Below are positions 18,299-29,333 of a stretch of 64,000 nt of DNA, piece after piece. Where the stretch lies: contig NZ_CP029822.1 of NCBI RefSeq assembly GCF_003991975.1, positions 2,107,648 through 2,171,647 on the forward strand, written 5' to 3'. The stretch is from Entomomonas moraniae (GTDB lineage: Bacteria; Pseudomonadota; Gammaproteobacteria; Pseudomonadales; Pseudomonadaceae). The stretch's first letter is position 1; every line of letters begins with the position of its first letter. The notes under the pieces were generated by a model. It had not been told where the DNA came from, searched no databases, and saw only the letters and a program-made list of their open reading frames with translations. Both the position numbers and the translations under genes were made by a program.

Positions 18299-20581
18299 AT
18301 GACAAACTTAACTGAAAAACAAACAGTTGCATGGAAAGGATTCAAAGGCAATAATTGGCAAAATGAAGTAGATGTACGGGACTTTATCCAGGCTAACTAT
18401 ACTCCTTATGAAGGAGATGAATCCTTCCTAGCAGGCGCAACCGAGGCCACGACAAAATTGTGGGGAGAGGTAATGGAAGGTATTAAAGTTGAAAATGCAA
18501 CAAAAGCGCCTTTAGACTTCGATACAAGCCTTATCTCTACCATCACTTCACATGATGCAGGCTATATTGATCAAAAATTAGAAACTATCGTTGGGCTACA
18601 AACGGATAAACCTCTAAAACGTGCCATTATGCCAAATGGTGGTATCCGTATGATCGAAAGTTCTTGTAAGGCTTATGATCGTACATTAGACCCTGAAGTC
18701 TTAGAAATTTTTACAAAATACCGTAAAACACACAACCAAGGTGTATTTGATGTTTACACCCCTGAAATCGTTGCTTGCCGTAAATCAGGGCTTATCACAG
18801 GGTTACCTGATGCCTATGGTCGTGGACGTATTATTGGTGACTACCGCCGTGTAGCACTTTATGGTATTGACTTCTTAATGGCTGATAAGAGAAAACAATT
18901 TGACTCATTACAACCAGACCTAGAAAAAGGTACTGATCTAAGAGAAACTATACAGTTACGTGAAGAAATCACTGATCAATACAAAGCATTAGGCGACATG
19001 AAAGTCATGGCAGCAAAATATGGGTTTGATATTTCTGGCCCTGCTACCAATGCGCAAGAAGCTATTCAATGGACTTACTTTGGTTATTTAGCCGCTGTTA
19101 AATCTCAAAATGGTGCGGCTATGTCTTTAGGTAGAACTTCTACTTTCTTAGACATTTATATTCAACGTGATCTAAACAATAAAGTTATTACAGAAGAACA
19201 AGCACAAGAATTCATTGACCACTTTGTCATGAAACTTCGTATGGTTCGTTTCTTACGTACTCCTGAATACGATGAATTATTCTCTGGTGACCCTATTTGG
19301 GCAACTGAGTCAATTGGTGGTATGGGATTAGATGGACGTACTTTAGTGACTAAGAACTCCTTCCGTTTCTTAAATACTTTATACACCATGGGGCCATCTC
19401 CTGAGCCAAATATCACTGTCTTATGGTCTGAAAAACTTCCTCAAGGCTTCAAAGAATTTGCTAGTAAAGTATCTATCGATACCTCATCATTACAATATGA
19501 AAATGACGACTTAATGCGTCCTGACTTTGATAATGACGACTATGCAATTGCTTGTTGTGTTAGCCCAATGGTTGTGGGTAAACAAATGCAATTCTTTGGT
19601 GCACGTTCTAACCTTGCTAAAGCACTCCTTTATACAATCAATGGCGGCGTAGACGAAAAATCAAAAGCACAAGTTGCGCCTAAAAAATCGCCTATGCTAG
19701 ATGACGTCCTTGATTATGATAAAGTCATGACAGGGTTAGATTCGTTGATGGATTGGTTAGCATTACAATATGTGACTGCATTAAACTGCATCCACTACAT
19801 GCACGACAAATATAGCTATGAAGCCGCATTAATGGCACTACATGATCGTGATGTTTATCGTACTATGGCCTGTGGTATTGCTGGGTTATCTGTTGCTGCA
19901 GACTCCTTATCTGCCATCAAATATGCCAAAGTTAAACCCGTTCGTGATGAAAATGGCATTGCTATTGACTTCGATATTGAAGGTGAATACCCTCAATTCG
20001 GTAATAACGATGCACGTGTCGATGACATCGCCTGTGATCTTGTTGAACGCTTTATGTCTAAGATCCGTAAGTTAAAAACTTATCGTAACTCAGTTCCTAC
20101 ACAGTCTGTGTTAACCATCACATCTAATGTGGTTTATGGTAAGAAAACAGGTACTACACCTGACGGTCGTCAAGCAGGTGCTCCATTTGGTCCTGGTGCT
20201 AACCCAATGCATGGCCGTGATAAAAAAGGTGCTATTGCATCACTTACCTCAGTTGCTAAACTTCCTTTTGCTTATGCTAAAGATGGTATTTCTTACACCT
20301 TCTCTATCATTCCTAAAGCACTTGGAAAAGACGATGGTATCCGTAAAACAAACCTTGCTGGCATGATGGATGGATACTTCCACCATGAAGGAAAAATAGA
20401 GGGTGGGCAACATCTTAATGTCAACGTATTAAACCGCGAAACATTATTAGATGCTCAACAACATCCTGAAAAATATCCTAGCTTAACTATCAGGGTATCA
20501 GGCTATGCTGTTCGCTTTAACTCTCTAACAAGAGACCAACAAAATGATGTTATTAGTCGTACATTTACTGAATGTATGTAA
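18299..20581 (+). CDS. pflB: Pyruvate formate-lyase
   Basis: A 760-residue glycyl-radical enzyme that converts pyruvate and CoA to acetyl-CoA and formate without oxygen. It matches E. coli PflB end to end in length and motifs: the active-site Cys pair in AIACCVSPM near residues 418-420, and the radical Gly in [13 protein letters not shown] near residue 734. I place the start at 18299, with AAGGA eight bases upstream; the ATG at 18293 is too close to that Shine-Dalgarno. The activase gene follows after a hairpin. This enzyme is not typical of Pseudomonas relatives and points to real fermentation. Confidence 0.97.
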   Translation: MTNLTEKQTVAWKGFKGNNWQNEVDVRDFIQANYTPYEGDESFLAGATEATTKLWGEVMEGIKVENATKAPLDFDTSLISTITSHDAGYIDQKLETIVGLQTDKPLKRAIMPNGGIRMIESSCKAYDRTLDPEVLEIFTKYRKTHNQGVFDVYTPEIVACRKSGLITGLPDAYGRGRIIGDYRRVALYGIDFLMADKRKQFDSLQPDLEKGTDLRETIQLREEITDQYKALGDMKVMAAKYGFDISGPATNAQEAIQWTYFGYLAAVKSQNGAAMSLGRTSTFLDIYIQRDLNNKVITEEQAQEFIDHFVMKLRMVRFLRTPEYDELFSGDPIWATESIGGMGLDGRTLVTKNSFRFLNTLYTMGPSPEPNITVLWSEKLPQGFKEFASKVSIDTSSLQYENDDLMRPDFDNDDYAIACCVSPMVVGKQMQFFGARSNLAKALLYTINGGVDEKSKAQVAPKKSPMLDDVLDYDKVMTGLDSLMDWLALQYVTALNCIHYMHDKYSYEAALMALHDRDVYRTMACGIAGLSVAADSLSAIKYAKVKPVRDENGIAIDFDIEGEYPQFGNNDARVDDIACDLVERFMSKIRKLKTYRNSVPTQSVLTITSNVVYGKKTGTTPDGRQAGAPFGPGANPMHGRDKKGAIASLTSVAKLPFAYAKDGISYTFSIIPKALGKDDGIRKTNLAGMMDGYFHHEGKIEGGQHLNVNVLNRETLLDAQQHPEKYPSLTIRVSGYAVRFNSLTRDQQNDVISRTFTECM

Positions 20582-20606
20582 TATATAAATAATAACTGGC
20601 ATTAGG

Positions 20607-20631
20607 GAAAAGACTCCTCTGGAGTCTTTTC
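20607..20631 (+). terminator. Terminator/attenuator between pflB and pflA
   Basis: GAAAAGACTCC (20607-20617), loop TCT, GGAGTCTTTTC (20621-20631). An 11-bp perfect stem with a short U-run lies 25 bases after the pflB stop. It would limit read-through into pflA, which is needed in much smaller amounts than PflB. Confidence 0.85.
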
Positions 20632-20674
20632 TCAATTCTATAACACTAATAAAAATTCAAAGAGTACAATCACT

Positions 20675-21424
20675 ATGCATGCAGAGCCTATCCAAGGTAG
20701 AATTCACTCAATAGAATCTTTTGGTACCGTAGACGGCCCTGGCATTCGCTTTATCGTCTTTTTCCAAGGCTGTGTCATGCGCTGCCTCTACTGTCATAAT
20801 CCTGACTCACAAAATATGAAAGCAGGACGTTTAATCACCGTTGAGGAGCTAATGTCTGAAATTGTTAGCTACAAGCACTTTCTCACAAAAAATGGAGGGG
20901 GCGTGACAGCATCAGGTGGGGAAGCTATTTTACAACCTGGATTTGTAACAGAATGGTTTAAAGCATGCCATAAAGAAGGTCTAACCACTTGCTTAGATAC
21001 TAATGGCTACGCTAAACACTTCACACAAGCGATTATTGATTTAGTAAAAGAATCTGACTTAGTCATGTTAGACTTAAAACAAATCAATGATGAGATCCAC
21101 AAAAAACTAACAGGAATATCTAATCGCTACTCTATCGATTTTGCAAAATATTTACACCAACAAAATAAACGGACATGGATACGCTACGTAATCGTCCCTG
21201 GTTGGAGTGATGATAATGCCTCAGCTCACTTATTAGGTCAGCTTACTGCACCAATGGATAATATTGAAAAGATCGAACTACTACCATTTCATACTCTTGG
21301 GGCACACAAATGGAAAGAGCTTGGCTGGAAGTTTGAACTCGAAGATGTAAAACCACCATCAACTGAAACAATGGATCGTATACAAGCTATTATCGCAAGT
21401 TATGGTCATACCGTTACTTACTAG
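20675..21424 (+). CDS. pflA: Pyruvate formate-lyase activating enzyme
   Basis: A 249-residue radical-SAM enzyme that abstracts a hydrogen from the PflB glycine to create the radical. The 4Fe-4S motif CxxxCxxC is C33, C37 and C40 in GCVMRCLYCHN. GGGVTASGGEA near residue 73 is the SAM-binding glycine motif and TCLDTNGYA follows. Length matches E. coli PflA (246 aa). It lies 93 bases after pflB, beyond a terminator hairpin. Confidence 0.95.
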   Translation: MHAEPIQGRIHSIESFGTVDGPGIRFIVFFQGCVMRCLYCHNPDSQNMKAGRLITVEELMSEIVSYKHFLTKNGGGVTASGGEAILQPGFVTEWFKACHKEGLTTCLDTNGYAKHFTQAIIDLVKESDLVMLDLKQINDEIHKKLTGISNRYSIDFAKYLHQQNKRTWIRYVIVPGWSDDNASAHLLGQLTAPMDNIEKIELLPFHTLGAHKWKELGWKFELEDVKPPSTETMDRIQAIIASYGHTVTY

Positions 21425-21486
21425 AATCTTACTTATATTAAGTACTGGTTCTATAACAACTCAGCCATACAACGGCTAACAAATAT

Positions 21487-21538
21487 GGGGATTATTATTC
21501 TTTGGTTTTATCCATAAAAGAGACCAAATATAATCCCC
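21487..21538 (+). terminator. Hairpin after pflA
   Basis: GGGGATTAT (21487-21495) pairs with ATAATCCCC (21530-21538), and inner TTTGGT (21501-21506) pairs with ACCAAA (21523-21528). The stem is interrupted by a 5/1-base internal loop. The U-run is weak, so it may terminate less efficiently or protect the 3' end. Confidence 0.6.
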
Positions 21539-21960
21539 CTCTTAAATGCTATAAGTATTTACTACACTTTTTACCAAATTGTCAGCAATATTTCATCTAC
21601 AACTAGGCTCATATTTATTCATTGGGTTATAGTTCAATGAATGTTATGCTCATTTATTTTCAAACACCACCAACAGTAATATATTGATAAATATATAATT
21701 ATTATCATCTCTCCTTCTCAAAAAAGCACTTTCACAAAAAAACTTTGGTTACAATATAAACAATAATAATAGCCCCCAAATGATATTAATTATTATTTGC
21801 ATAAATAATGGAATAGAAATAATATATGTACCTGATAGTATAATTTAATCGAGATATTAAACGCCCTATAATCCGTAATACGCTGTAATAAATTCACTAA
21901 TTCATTGATATATCTAGCATAATGCGAAGTGATTATCCCTGTTATTTTCTGGAGAAAAAA
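21539..21960 (+). other. AT-rich region upstream of the second OprD porin
   Basis: About 420 bases, very AT-rich, with no gene that I can support. It presumably holds the porin promoter, but I see no named regulator box of convincing quality. Confidence 0.4.
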
Positions 21961-23388
21961 ATGAAGTTGCGTTCTTCGAGTATATTTTTAACCGTAGGGA
22001 TGATGTCTTTAACAAATCTTGCCATCGCAGACACAGTAGAAAGCCAAAAGGATGCGAAAGGATTTATAGAAGATAGCCATCTTGAAGTTATCAGCCGTAC
22101 CATGTACATGAGTAGCAATCCCCGACATGGTGGGTATTACTCACTAGGAGGAACAGCAAAACGTGAAAAAGACACGGGGCAAGCAGAAAACTCAGGAACA
22201 AGTCTCATCGGTCTCTATAGCTCTGGCTACACACAAGGAACTGTAGGTTTTGGTGTAGATGCTATCGCAATGCAAGCTCTCAGTTTCGATAATGGCCGTG
22301 GACACAGCGGTGATGATAATAATAATATGTTCTCATCTGATGGAAGATCAGGCCGTTCTCAAAACTATATATCAAAGCTAGCGCCCTCATTGAAACTACG
22401 TGTATCAAAAACAGAATTAAAATATGGGCAAATGATGGTTGACACCCCTGTATTTGCAACACAAGGGATTGACGACAAGCTATTACCTCAAGATGCTACA
22501 GGGTTCTTTTTAAGCAGTAAAGAAGTTGATAAATTAACCGTGAATGCGGGGTACTTTACAGCACTGCGTGAACAAGAGTTCTCACACAATGACTCCGTCA
22601 CACAAGACAGTGACTTCTCACCCAACGGGGAGACTCTTAGAAGAGCAATATTCGCGGGGCTTGAATACCAGTTTACAGACAACTTATCAGGCCAAGTATA
22701 CGCATCAAGAAATAAAGATTTCTGGCGCAAATATTATACTAACTTAAACTATACCTACAATATAAATACAGATAACTCCGTCAACTTTGACTTTAATTGG
22801 TATAACACAAAAAGTATTGGCAAAGGCTATGCTGATGTTATACGTAGCAATGGTGATAATCGCCGAATCAATTCTAACTTATGGAGTTTAGCTGCAGCCT
22901 ATACCTATAAAGTACATACATTCACGCTTGCTTATCAACGTAATTCAGGGCGAGGTGGATTAGGTGGTTACTCCTACTTATATGATGTCGATGGTGGTGG
23001 TGCAATTGCTGTTGCCAACTCTGTACAGTACAGTGACTTTAAATCTGAGAACCAACGTTCATGGCAACTTGGTTATAACTTAGATTTCTCAGACTACGGT
23101 GTTCCTGGTTTAAACTTTGGTATTTTATATGTAAAAGGTACCGATGCAGTTAATGCCAACCAAAATAACCGCCATAACGGTAAAGCATGGGAACGTGATA
23201 TTGATATCAGCTATACAATACAAGAAGGTAAAGCAAAAGACCTAAGTCTTGCACTTAAATATGCTACATACCGTTCAAACTTTGATGGCAGCAACGATTA
23301 CTCAGTCAATGGAAGACACAATGCCCATGGCCGTAATAATGTTGATGAGGTTCGTGTCATCCTCCAGTATCCTTGGTCTATTTTATAG
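21961..23388 (+). CDS. OprD-family outer membrane porin
   Basis: A 475-residue outer-membrane barrel. The start at 21961 follows GGAG and yields a clean signal peptide (MKLRSSSIFLTVGMMSL, cleavage after IA(D) near residue 24). OprD hallmarks include GFIEDSHLEVISRTMYMSS, LIGLYSSGYTQGTVGFGVDAIAMQ and the terminal strand EVRVILQYPWSIL. It has a Gly/Asn-rich loop (GGYSYLYDVDGGG). It is a clear paralogue of the Pho-linked porin at 8040 but stands alone here. Its substrate cannot be deduced; neighbours are pflA and amtB. Confidence 0.87.
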   Translation: MKLRSSSIFLTVGMMSLTNLAIADTVESQKDAKGFIEDSHLEVISRTMYMSSNPRHGGYYSLGGTAKREKDTGQAENSGTSLIGLYSSGYTQGTVGFGVDAIAMQALSFDNGRGHSGDDNNNMFSSDGRSGRSQNYISKLAPSLKLRVSKTELKYGQMMVDTPVFATQGIDDKLLPQDATGFFLSSKEVDKLTVNAGYFTALREQEFSHNDSVTQDSDFSPNGETLRRAIFAGLEYQFTDNLSGQVYASRNKDFWRKYYTNLNYTYNINTDNSVNFDFNWYNTKSIGKGYADVIRSNGDNRRINSNLWSLAAAYTYKVHTFTLAYQRNSGRGGLGGYSYLYDVDGGGAIAVANSVQYSDFKSENQRSWQLGYNLDFSDYGVPGLNFGILYVKGTDAVNANQNNRHNGKAWERDIDISYTIQEGKAKDLSLALKYATYRSNFDGSNDYSVNGRHNAHGRNNVDEVRVILQYPWSIL

Positions 23389-23397
23389 TTATTACTT

Positions 23398-23431
23398 CTC
23401 TTATGAATAGGATATACCCTATTCATAAGAG
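23398..23431. terminator. Strong hairpin after the second porin gene
   Basis: CTCTTATGAATAGG (23398-23411) and CCTATTCATAAGAG (23418-23431) form a perfect 14-bp stem with loop ATATAC, ten bases after the stop. It is a likely terminator despite a short U-tract. Confidence 0.7.
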
Positions 23432-23702
23432 CCCCTCCTCGTTTTAAAACCCTTACTTTCAGCCAAACAGCAATAATAAACTCAATAGTTATTTCAACCA
23501 GCTAGATTATTAATTATTCTGCACCCATAGCTAAGCCATAAGCACAACTCATGTTTAAACGTTAGAAATTAATTGAAAGTATTTCTTTAGTGGACTTACA
23601 GAAGGGAATATCGAGGACATAGATTTGAAGCTATAGTATTTTCAGAAAACAGTAGTAGATAAATTATCTACTACTGTTCAAACTATCTGTCAAACACTAT
23701 AG

Positions 23703-24935
23703 TTATTCATTGTAAGCATTTTCACCGAATACAACGCTATCAATCTCACTTTCATCTGCTGAGGCTAAGCGTACAGGGGTCACTTTATCAATAATCCATA
23801 ATATAAACAGTGTAAAAATAAACGACCAAACACCTGCAAAAATGACAGCAGTAAATTGTTTTCCTACTTGAGCGAAACTACCGCTTTCCAATAATCCAGA
23901 AGGGCCAGAATGATTCCAAAGTGTAGCGGCAAATACCCCTACAAGAATAGAACCAATAATACCACCGACACCGTGTACACCAAATACATCAAGGGCATCA
24001 TCTAAATGCTTTCTCACCAAAAATACAGCAACATAACATACTAAACTAGCGATAATACCAATCAATGCGGCGGATTGAATAGAGACATACCCTGAAGCGG
24101 GTGTAATAGTAGCAAGACCTGCAACGGCACCTGTTACCAAACCAACTAATTTTGGCTTTCCTGTATGGAAAGTTTCAATAAACATCCATGTAACGGCAGC
24201 AAAAGCAGCAGCAATATCGGTTGTAATAAAAGCAGAAACAGTAATTGTATTTACTTGTAACTCTGAACCCGCGTTAAAGCCATACCAACCAAACCATAAT
24301 AAACCAGCCCCCAAAGCAATATAAGGGATATTATGTGATTTATCAGAAGAAGCCATACGTTTTCCGACAAAAATTGCTGAAGCTAACGCCGCTAACCCCG
24401 CCGTTGCATGAACAACAATCCCTCCCGCGAAATCCACAACACCCCATTTAGCAAGAAGGCCATTAGGGCTCCAAACCATGTGAACAAATGGGCAATAAAC
24501 CAATAAAATCCATAATGTTAAAAATATTAAATAAGGTATAAATTTTACTCGATTAGCAAATGCACCGGTAATTAGAGCAGGCGTAATAACGGCAAACATC
24601 ATTTGATAGCCAAAATGTACTAATAAAGGAATACCACCCTCATTGCCCGTATACATTGTATTAGGCCCAACATTATTTAAAAAGAAATAAGCTCTTGGAT
24701 CACCAACAATACCATTTAAGGTAGGGCCAAAGCTTAAAGAATAACCAACGATAAACCAAAGAATAGCTACCCACCCCATCGATACAAAACTCTGGAACAT
24801 GATAGTGACAACACTTTTCTTAGAAACTAGCCCTCCATAGAAGAAAGCTAACCCAGGTGTCATTAACATAACAAGACTTGTGCATAACAACATAAATGCG
24901 GTGTTAGGAATATCTAACGACATTAATTCATGCAT
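23703..24935 (-). CDS. amtB: Ammonium transporter (Amt family)
   Basis: A 410-residue polytopic membrane channel for ammonium. The twin pore histidines are in VVHATAGLAALA near residue 165 and DVFGVHGVGGIIG near 315. TPGLAFFYGGL near residue 30 is the Amt signature. The start at 24935 is preceded by GAGG at good spacing; the upstream ATG lacks one. There is no glnK next to it, which is unusual for bacterial amtB. With agmatine and ethanolamine degradation nearby, which both release ammonia, it may recapture ammonia. Confidence 0.93.
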   Translation of the reverse strand: MHELMSLDIPNTAFMLLCTSLVMLMTPGLAFFYGGLVSKKSVVTIMFQSFVSMGWVAILWFIVGYSLSFGPTLNGIVGDPRAYFFLNNVGPNTMYTGNEGGIPLLVHFGYQMMFAVITPALITGAFANRVKFIPYLIFLTLWILLVYCPFVHMVWSPNGLLAKWGVVDFAGGIVVHATAGLAALASAIFVGKRMASSDKSHNIPYIALGAGLLWFGWYGFNAGSELQVNTITVSAFITTDIAAAFAAVTWMFIETFHTGKPKLVGLVTGAVAGLATITPASGYVSIQSAALIGIIASLVCYVAVFLVRKHLDDALDVFGVHGVGGIIGSILVGVFAATLWNHSGPSGLLESGSFAQVGKQFTAVIFAGVWSFIFTLFILWIIDKVTPVRLASADESEIDSVVFGENAYNE

Positions 24936-25528
24936 TTTAAACCTCAATATTAAAATAGAATCGTGTGACTAGCGTATAACACTTTATTTTCTGTCTTAAA
25001 TAATCAATTAGTAAAAGCACATCCCTTTATTACCGTACTATTCAATAACTTTTACTTGCCATAACCAATAAAAATATTAAAAACAATTAGTTAGAATAAT
25101 TAATTTATTTTTTATATTTATTTTTAGTGATCTTAAACATTAGTCTACCTTTCAACCAATACGATTATACTCAATGTAAAACGCAGACTGATTAGCTAAT
25201 TAAATACGTCTCTCGACAGGATTAAAGCATTCCTAGCCATGGGATACAGCAATCAAACTCTATGATAATAATACTTTTTTACTATATCTCGTGTTTATGC
25301 CTCATAAAAAAACTTATTCCTTAACAAAATATGCATATATCGAATTTTTCTTAAAATCCTCTAAATCTAATCATAGCAATGGTTATAGAAATAAAGAATA
25401 GCCTCCAAGTTATCAATAATTTTTAATTTTATTTATTATCTTTTTTCAAAAAAAAAATGGTTACGAAAGCTACTCATACAACAAAAGCATAATAACTTCT
25501 CTTTTTTTTCATTTGTATACTAAAAACG

Positions 25529-25544
25529 TACTTATTGATAAGTA
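25529..25544. promoter_or_regulatory. Palindrome TACTTAT-TG-ATAAGTA upstream of aguB
   Basis: A perfect 7-bp inverted repeat with a 2-base centre, typical of a dimeric repressor site. It ends one base before the next inverted repeat at 25546. Confidence 0.5.
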
Positions 25545-25545
25545 T

Positions 25546-25592
25546 CTATATTGCACAAGTAATACCTAGGTTAAATCACTTGTGCAATATAG
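25546..25592. promoter_or_regulatory. 15-bp inverted repeat upstream of aguB
   Basis: CTATATTGCACAAGT (25546-25560) is repeated in reverse complement at 25578-25592 with a 17-base spacer. It could be a pair of operator half-sites or a stem in the 5' leader. It lies about 80 bases before the aguB start. Confidence 0.55.
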
Positions 25593-25674
25593 GTCGCATT
25601 TTATTCAAATAAGAACAGCCTCATGCATTGATAACACAAGCATAGACTGGTGCTGCAAAACAGGAGTATTTAGT

Positions 25675-26586
25675 ATGAGTAGAAAAGTTACTGTGGGTAC
25701 GACCCAAATGCATTGCAGTTGGGATATTAATGACAACATTGCCCGCGCAGAGAAACTAGTAAGAGAAGCCCACTCCAAAGGTGCAAATATCGTTTTACTG
25801 CAAGAGCTTTTTATGACGCCTTATTTCTGTATTGATCAAGACATGAGGCATCTAGAAATAGCCCAATCAATAGATAACAGTCCTTTAATCAAACACTTCC
25901 AAGCCCTAGCCAAAGAACTTAACGTCGTATTACCCCTTTCATTCTTCGAAAAATCTAACCACGCTTATTTTAACTCGCTCGTCGTTATTGATGCTGATGG
26001 TTCTGTTCTTGATGTTTATAGAAAGACACAAATACCTAATGATTTTGGCTATCAAGAAAAACAATACTTCACTCCCGGCGACACTGGATACCGTGTTTGG
26101 GACACAAAATTTTGCCGTATCGGTGCTGGTATTTGTTGGGACCAATGGTTCCCAGAAACACAACGCTCATTAGCACTCATGGGCGCAGAGCTTATTTTCC
26201 ACCCTACCGCTATTGGTAGTGAACCCGGTGAAGGGGTAGAAGCTTACGATAGCCAACCCCACTGGACCCGCGTTCAACAAGGGGCTGCGGGAGCTAATAT
26301 GACTCCGGTTATAGCAGCCAATCGCATTGGCACAGAAACCAGTAAATTTAATAAAGACCTTAAAATAACCTTTTATGGCTCTTCTTTTATAGCAGACCAT
26401 ACAGGCGCTTTAGTAGTACAAGCCGACAAAGTAACAGAAGGTGTACACGTACACACTTTTGACCTCGACGAAATTGCTAAGCAACGTGATTGGTGGGGTA
26501 TTTTCCGTGATCGTAGACCAGAGATGTATAACATTCTTACAACATCCGATGGTAAACATGCATTTAGCGTAACAAGAGGTAAATAA
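25675..26586 (+). CDS. aguB: N-carbamoylputrescine amidase
   Basis: A 303-residue nitrilase-superfamily enzyme that converts N-carbamoylputrescine to putrescine, CO2 and ammonia. The Glu-Lys-Cys triad is visible: Glu in LLQELFM near residue 43, Lys in YRKTQIPND near 118, and Cys in [10 protein letters not shown] near 155. I use the start at 25675 (AGGAG upstream), which gives the usual length; the longer frame from 25582 overlaps the inverted repeat. It is one base from aguA, so the two steps are co-translated. Confidence 0.93.
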   Translation: MSRKVTVGTTQMHCSWDINDNIARAEKLVREAHSKGANIVLLQELFMTPYFCIDQDMRHLEIAQSIDNSPLIKHFQALAKELNVVLPLSFFEKSNHAYFNSLVVIDADGSVLDVYRKTQIPNDFGYQEKQYFTPGDTGYRVWDTKFCRIGAGICWDQWFPETQRSLALMGAELIFHPTAIGSEPGEGVEAYDSQPHWTRVQQGAAGANMTPVIAANRIGTETSKFNKDLKITFYGSSFIADHTGALVVQADKVTEGVHVHTFDLDEIAKQRDWWGIFRDRRPEMYNILTTSDGKHAFSVTRGK

Positions 26587-26587
26587 G

Positions 26588-27688
26588 ATGGACTTAACAA
26601 CATTAGCAAGTCGCCCTAGTAACGATGGATTTTGGATGCCTGCAGAGTGGGCTCCCCATGAGGCAGTATGGATGTTGTGGCCATATCGATTAGATAACTG
26701 GCGTGAAAGCGCAAGACCCGCTCAACATAATTATGCTGCCGTTGCAGAAGCAATTAGTGAAGCAACTCCTGTTTTTATGGGAGTGCCTGAAGAGCTCATC
26801 TCTCAAGCTAAAAGAATACTTCCTTCAACAGTCACTATTGTTCCGATGGAAAGTGACGATGCATGGGTGCGTGACTGCGGCCCTACTATTGTAATTAATG
26901 AAAAAGGCGAACGCCGTGGTATAGACTGGATTTTTAATGCTTGGGGCGGTTTAAAAGGTGGGCTTTATTATCCTTGGGATAAAGATGAGCAAGTAGCACC
27001 CCAAATATTAAGCCACCATAAATTCAAACGCTACCAAGCACCTCTTGTCATTGAAGGTGGCGGTATCCACGTAGATGGTGATGGCACTTGTATCGTTACC
27101 GAAGAAGTTCATTTAAATCCAGATAGAAACCCTGCATTAACCAAAGAACAAATCGAAGATTTCTTTCGTGACTACCTCAATATAGACAAAGTCATTTGGT
27201 TGCCTAAAGGCGTTTATGAAGATGAAACATCGGGCCATATTGACAATATGTGTTGTTTTAGCAAACCTGGTGAGCTTTTATTGACATGGACTGATGATGA
27301 AAAAGATCCTCAATATGAGCGTTCACGACTAGCCTTAGAAGTCCTTGAAAAAGAAACTGATGCCAAAGGTAGAAAGTTACTTGTTCGTAAACTCCAACAA
27401 CCCGGCCCTCTCTACATCACAGAAGAAGAAGCCGCTACCATTCAAGCAAGCCCGGGGATGGATCGTTCAGCAGCTCACCGATTAGCAGGCTCCTACGTCA
27501 ACTTCTTAATTACTAATGGTCGAATTATTCTTCCACAATTTGACCCAAACACTGATGCAAATGCAGTCAAAGTCGTACAAGAAGCCTTCCCTGATCATAA
27601 AATCGTTGGAATAAATAGCCGTGAAATATTACTTGGCGGTGGCAATATCCACTGTATAACACAGCAAATTCCAAGCGGTCGTATATAA
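26588..27688 (+). CDS. aguA: Agmatine deiminase
   Basis: A 366-residue guanidino-modifying enzyme that hydrolyses agmatine to N-carbamoylputrescine and ammonia. The catalytic Cys is in [14 protein letters not shown] near residue 357. [11 protein letters not shown] near residue 85 and DETSGHID near residue 218 supply the substrate-binding Asp/Glu/His residues. It starts immediately after the aguB stop with AGG upstream. Together AguA and AguB turn agmatine into putrescine. Confidence 0.95.
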   Translation: MDLTTLASRPSNDGFWMPAEWAPHEAVWMLWPYRLDNWRESARPAQHNYAAVAEAISEATPVFMGVPEELISQAKRILPSTVTIVPMESDDAWVRDCGPTIVINEKGERRGIDWIFNAWGGLKGGLYYPWDKDEQVAPQILSHHKFKRYQAPLVIEGGGIHVDGDGTCIVTEEVHLNPDRNPALTKEQIEDFFRDYLNIDKVIWLPKGVYEDETSGHIDNMCCFSKPGELLLTWTDDEKDPQYERSRLALEVLEKETDAKGRKLLVRKLQQPGPLYITEEEAATIQASPGMDRSAAHRLAGSYVNFLITNGRIILPQFDPNTDANAVKVVQEAFPDHKIVGINSREILLGGGNIHCITQQIPSGRI

Positions 27689-27695
27689 CGTTTGT

Positions 27696-27724
27696 ACCTG
27701 TCATCAATACTTTTGATGATAGGT
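27696..27724 (+). terminator. Intergenic hairpin between aguA and the permease gene
   Basis: ACCTGTCATCAA (27696-27707) pairs with TTGATGATAGGT (27713-27724) with one G-T pair and a 5-base loop. A weak GTTTCT follows. It may attenuate transcription or protect the aguBA message. Confidence 0.55.
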
Positions 27725-27766
27725 GTTTCTAAGCAAATTTAAAATTATTTATTCCATGGGGGATCT

Positions 27767-29281
27767 ATGGCAGATTCATCATCAGGTAGTGCTACGAGCA
27801 CAACCGCTACCAATGGCGGTGGAGCAACTAAACAGCTAGGTGTATTAGCAATGACAATGCTTGTTGTCAGTGCTATGTTTGGTGGCGGGGTATTTAACAT
27901 ACCTCAAAACATGTCCCAATCAGCTGCATTAGGCGCAATCATTTTAGCGTGGATTATTACCATTCTAGGTATCTTCTTTCTTGCAAGAACATTCCAAATA
28001 TTAGCAGATGTTAGACCTGACATGACATCAGGTATCTATATGTACTCACGTTCAGGCTTTGGAAAGTTAGTAGGCTTTCTTATTGCATGGGGATACTGGA
28101 TGTCAGCAGCCTTTGGTAATGTCGGCTATGCCGTATTATTAATGGATGCATTAAATTACTTCTTCCCTCCTTATTTTAAAGGGGGTAATACATGGCAAGC
28201 TATTTTATGTGCCTCTGTTTTTATTTGGGGTTTAAGCCTATTTGTAATGCGCGGGCTCAAAGGCGCATCATTACTCAATAATATTGGTACTGTCGCTAAA
28301 TTTGTACCCATTATACTATTTATCCTTATTGCTGGTTATTTCTGCTTCTCTGGCCATTTATTCACCTCCGACTTCTGGGGCAACGTCGCTAACAAAGCAC
28401 TTGAAGATAAACCGCTGGGTGGTTTAATGGATCAAATTAAGAGCACCATGCTCGTCACCTTATGGATGTACATTGGTATTGAAGGGGCGGTCGTTATGTC
28501 AGATAAAGCGAGCCCCCGCACAGTTAGTAAAGCGACCATCTTAGGCTTTTTAGTCGTCTCTATACTGTATGTCCTAATCTCTATTCTACCTTTTGGTTTC
28601 ATGTCTCAAGGAGATATGGCTACCTTAGCGCCTCCTTCTACAGCCGCTATTTTGAAGCAATTGGTTGGAACATGGGGTGAGGTGGTTATTAACCTAGGGG
28701 TGATTATTGCTCTACTCTCCTCTTGGTTAGTTTGGACATTGCTTGTTGCTGAATTGCCATGGGCTTGTGCAAAAGACGGCACATTCCCTAAAGTATTTGC
28801 TAAAACCAATAAACAAGGTATCGCTTCTGTCTCACTTTGGGTTTCTACGGTGATTATGCAGGCAGCAATGCTACTGGTTTACTTCTCTAATAATGCATGG
28901 AATGTCATGCTATCTATTACAGGAGTGGTTCTTTTACCTGCCTATATTGGCTCATCCGCCTATTTATGGAAAATCGTCGCTCAAAAACAATACCCTGCCA
29001 AAGCAATGCACACGGCTAAAGCGGCTATTGCTATCAGTGTTTTAGCTACTGTTTACGGTTTATGGTTGGTTTTCTCTGCAGGCTTGCAATATTTCCTTGT
29101 GGGTTCTGTTATTTATGCTATTGGCCTCATTGTCTTTATTTGGGCAAGAAAAGAAGAAGCGCCTAAAGAAGCTGTATTCAATAAAATTGAATTGATTGTT
29201 GCTCTTGTATTAGTTGCTTTAGCTATCATTGCATTGTGGATGCTCTTTACAGGAAGACTTCCAACCGTATATACGCCTTGA
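27767..29281 (+). CDS. APC-family basic amino acid/polyamine antiporter
   Basis: A 504-residue inner-membrane transporter of the ArcD/AdiC-like branch. About 12-13 helices follow a short Ser/Thr/Gly-rich cytosolic start. The consensus helix 1 MLVVSAMFGGGVFNIP carries the unwound GGG substrate motif, and LWMYIGIEGAVVMSDKA near residue 235 is typical of arginine/ornithine exchangers. Its position between aguA and a decarboxylase-like gene suggests an agmatine/putrescine or arginine/agmatine exchange. GGGGG lies four bases before the ATG. Confidence 0.82.
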   Translation: MADSSSGSATSTTATNGGGATKQLGVLAMTMLVVSAMFGGGVFNIPQNMSQSAALGAIILAWIITILGIFFLARTFQILADVRPDMTSGIYMYSRSGFGKLVGFLIAWGYWMSAAFGNVGYAVLLMDALNYFFPPYFKGGNTWQAILCASVFIWGLSLFVMRGLKGASLLNNIGTVAKFVPIILFILIAGYFCFSGHLFTSDFWGNVANKALEDKPLGGLMDQIKSTMLVTLWMYIGIEGAVVMSDKASPRTVSKATILGFLVVSILYVLISILPFGFMSQGDMATLAPPSTAAILKQLVGTWGEVVINLGVIIALLSSWLVWTLLVAELPWACAKDGTFPKVFAKTNKQGIASVSLWVSTVIMQAAMLLVYFSNNAWNVMLSITGVVLLPAYIGSSAYLWKIVAQKQYPAKAMHTAKAAIAISVLATVYGLWLVFSAGLQYFLVGSVIYAIGLIVFIWARKEEAPKEAVFNKIELIVALVLVALAIIALWMLFTGRLPTVYTP

Positions 29282-29333
29282 TTTTTATAAAGAATAGTTA
29301 GTTGTTAATTCACATGAATTACTTGGAGTTAAT

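Larger units (their letters stand above)
24936..25674. other. Divergent region between amtB and the agmatine operon
   Basis: About 740 very AT-rich bases. The only clear structures are two adjacent inverted repeats near the aguB side (25529-25592). I looked for a sigma-54 -24/-12 element for amtB and did not find one. Confidence 0.45.

Noticed and set aside
18049..18315. 88-residue plus-strand frame before pflB
   Set aside because: It overlaps the pflB ribosome-binding site and start, has no Shine-Dalgarno and random-looking composition. It is best seen as the untranslated leader.
24936..25150. Sigma-54 promoter for amtB
   Set aside because: I looked for TGGC-N8-TTGC spacing on the minus strand and found no convincing match.
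25500..25600. Attachment site or mobile element end at the aguB inverted repeats
   Set aside because: There is no integrase, transposase or target-site duplication near; regulatory function is simpler.
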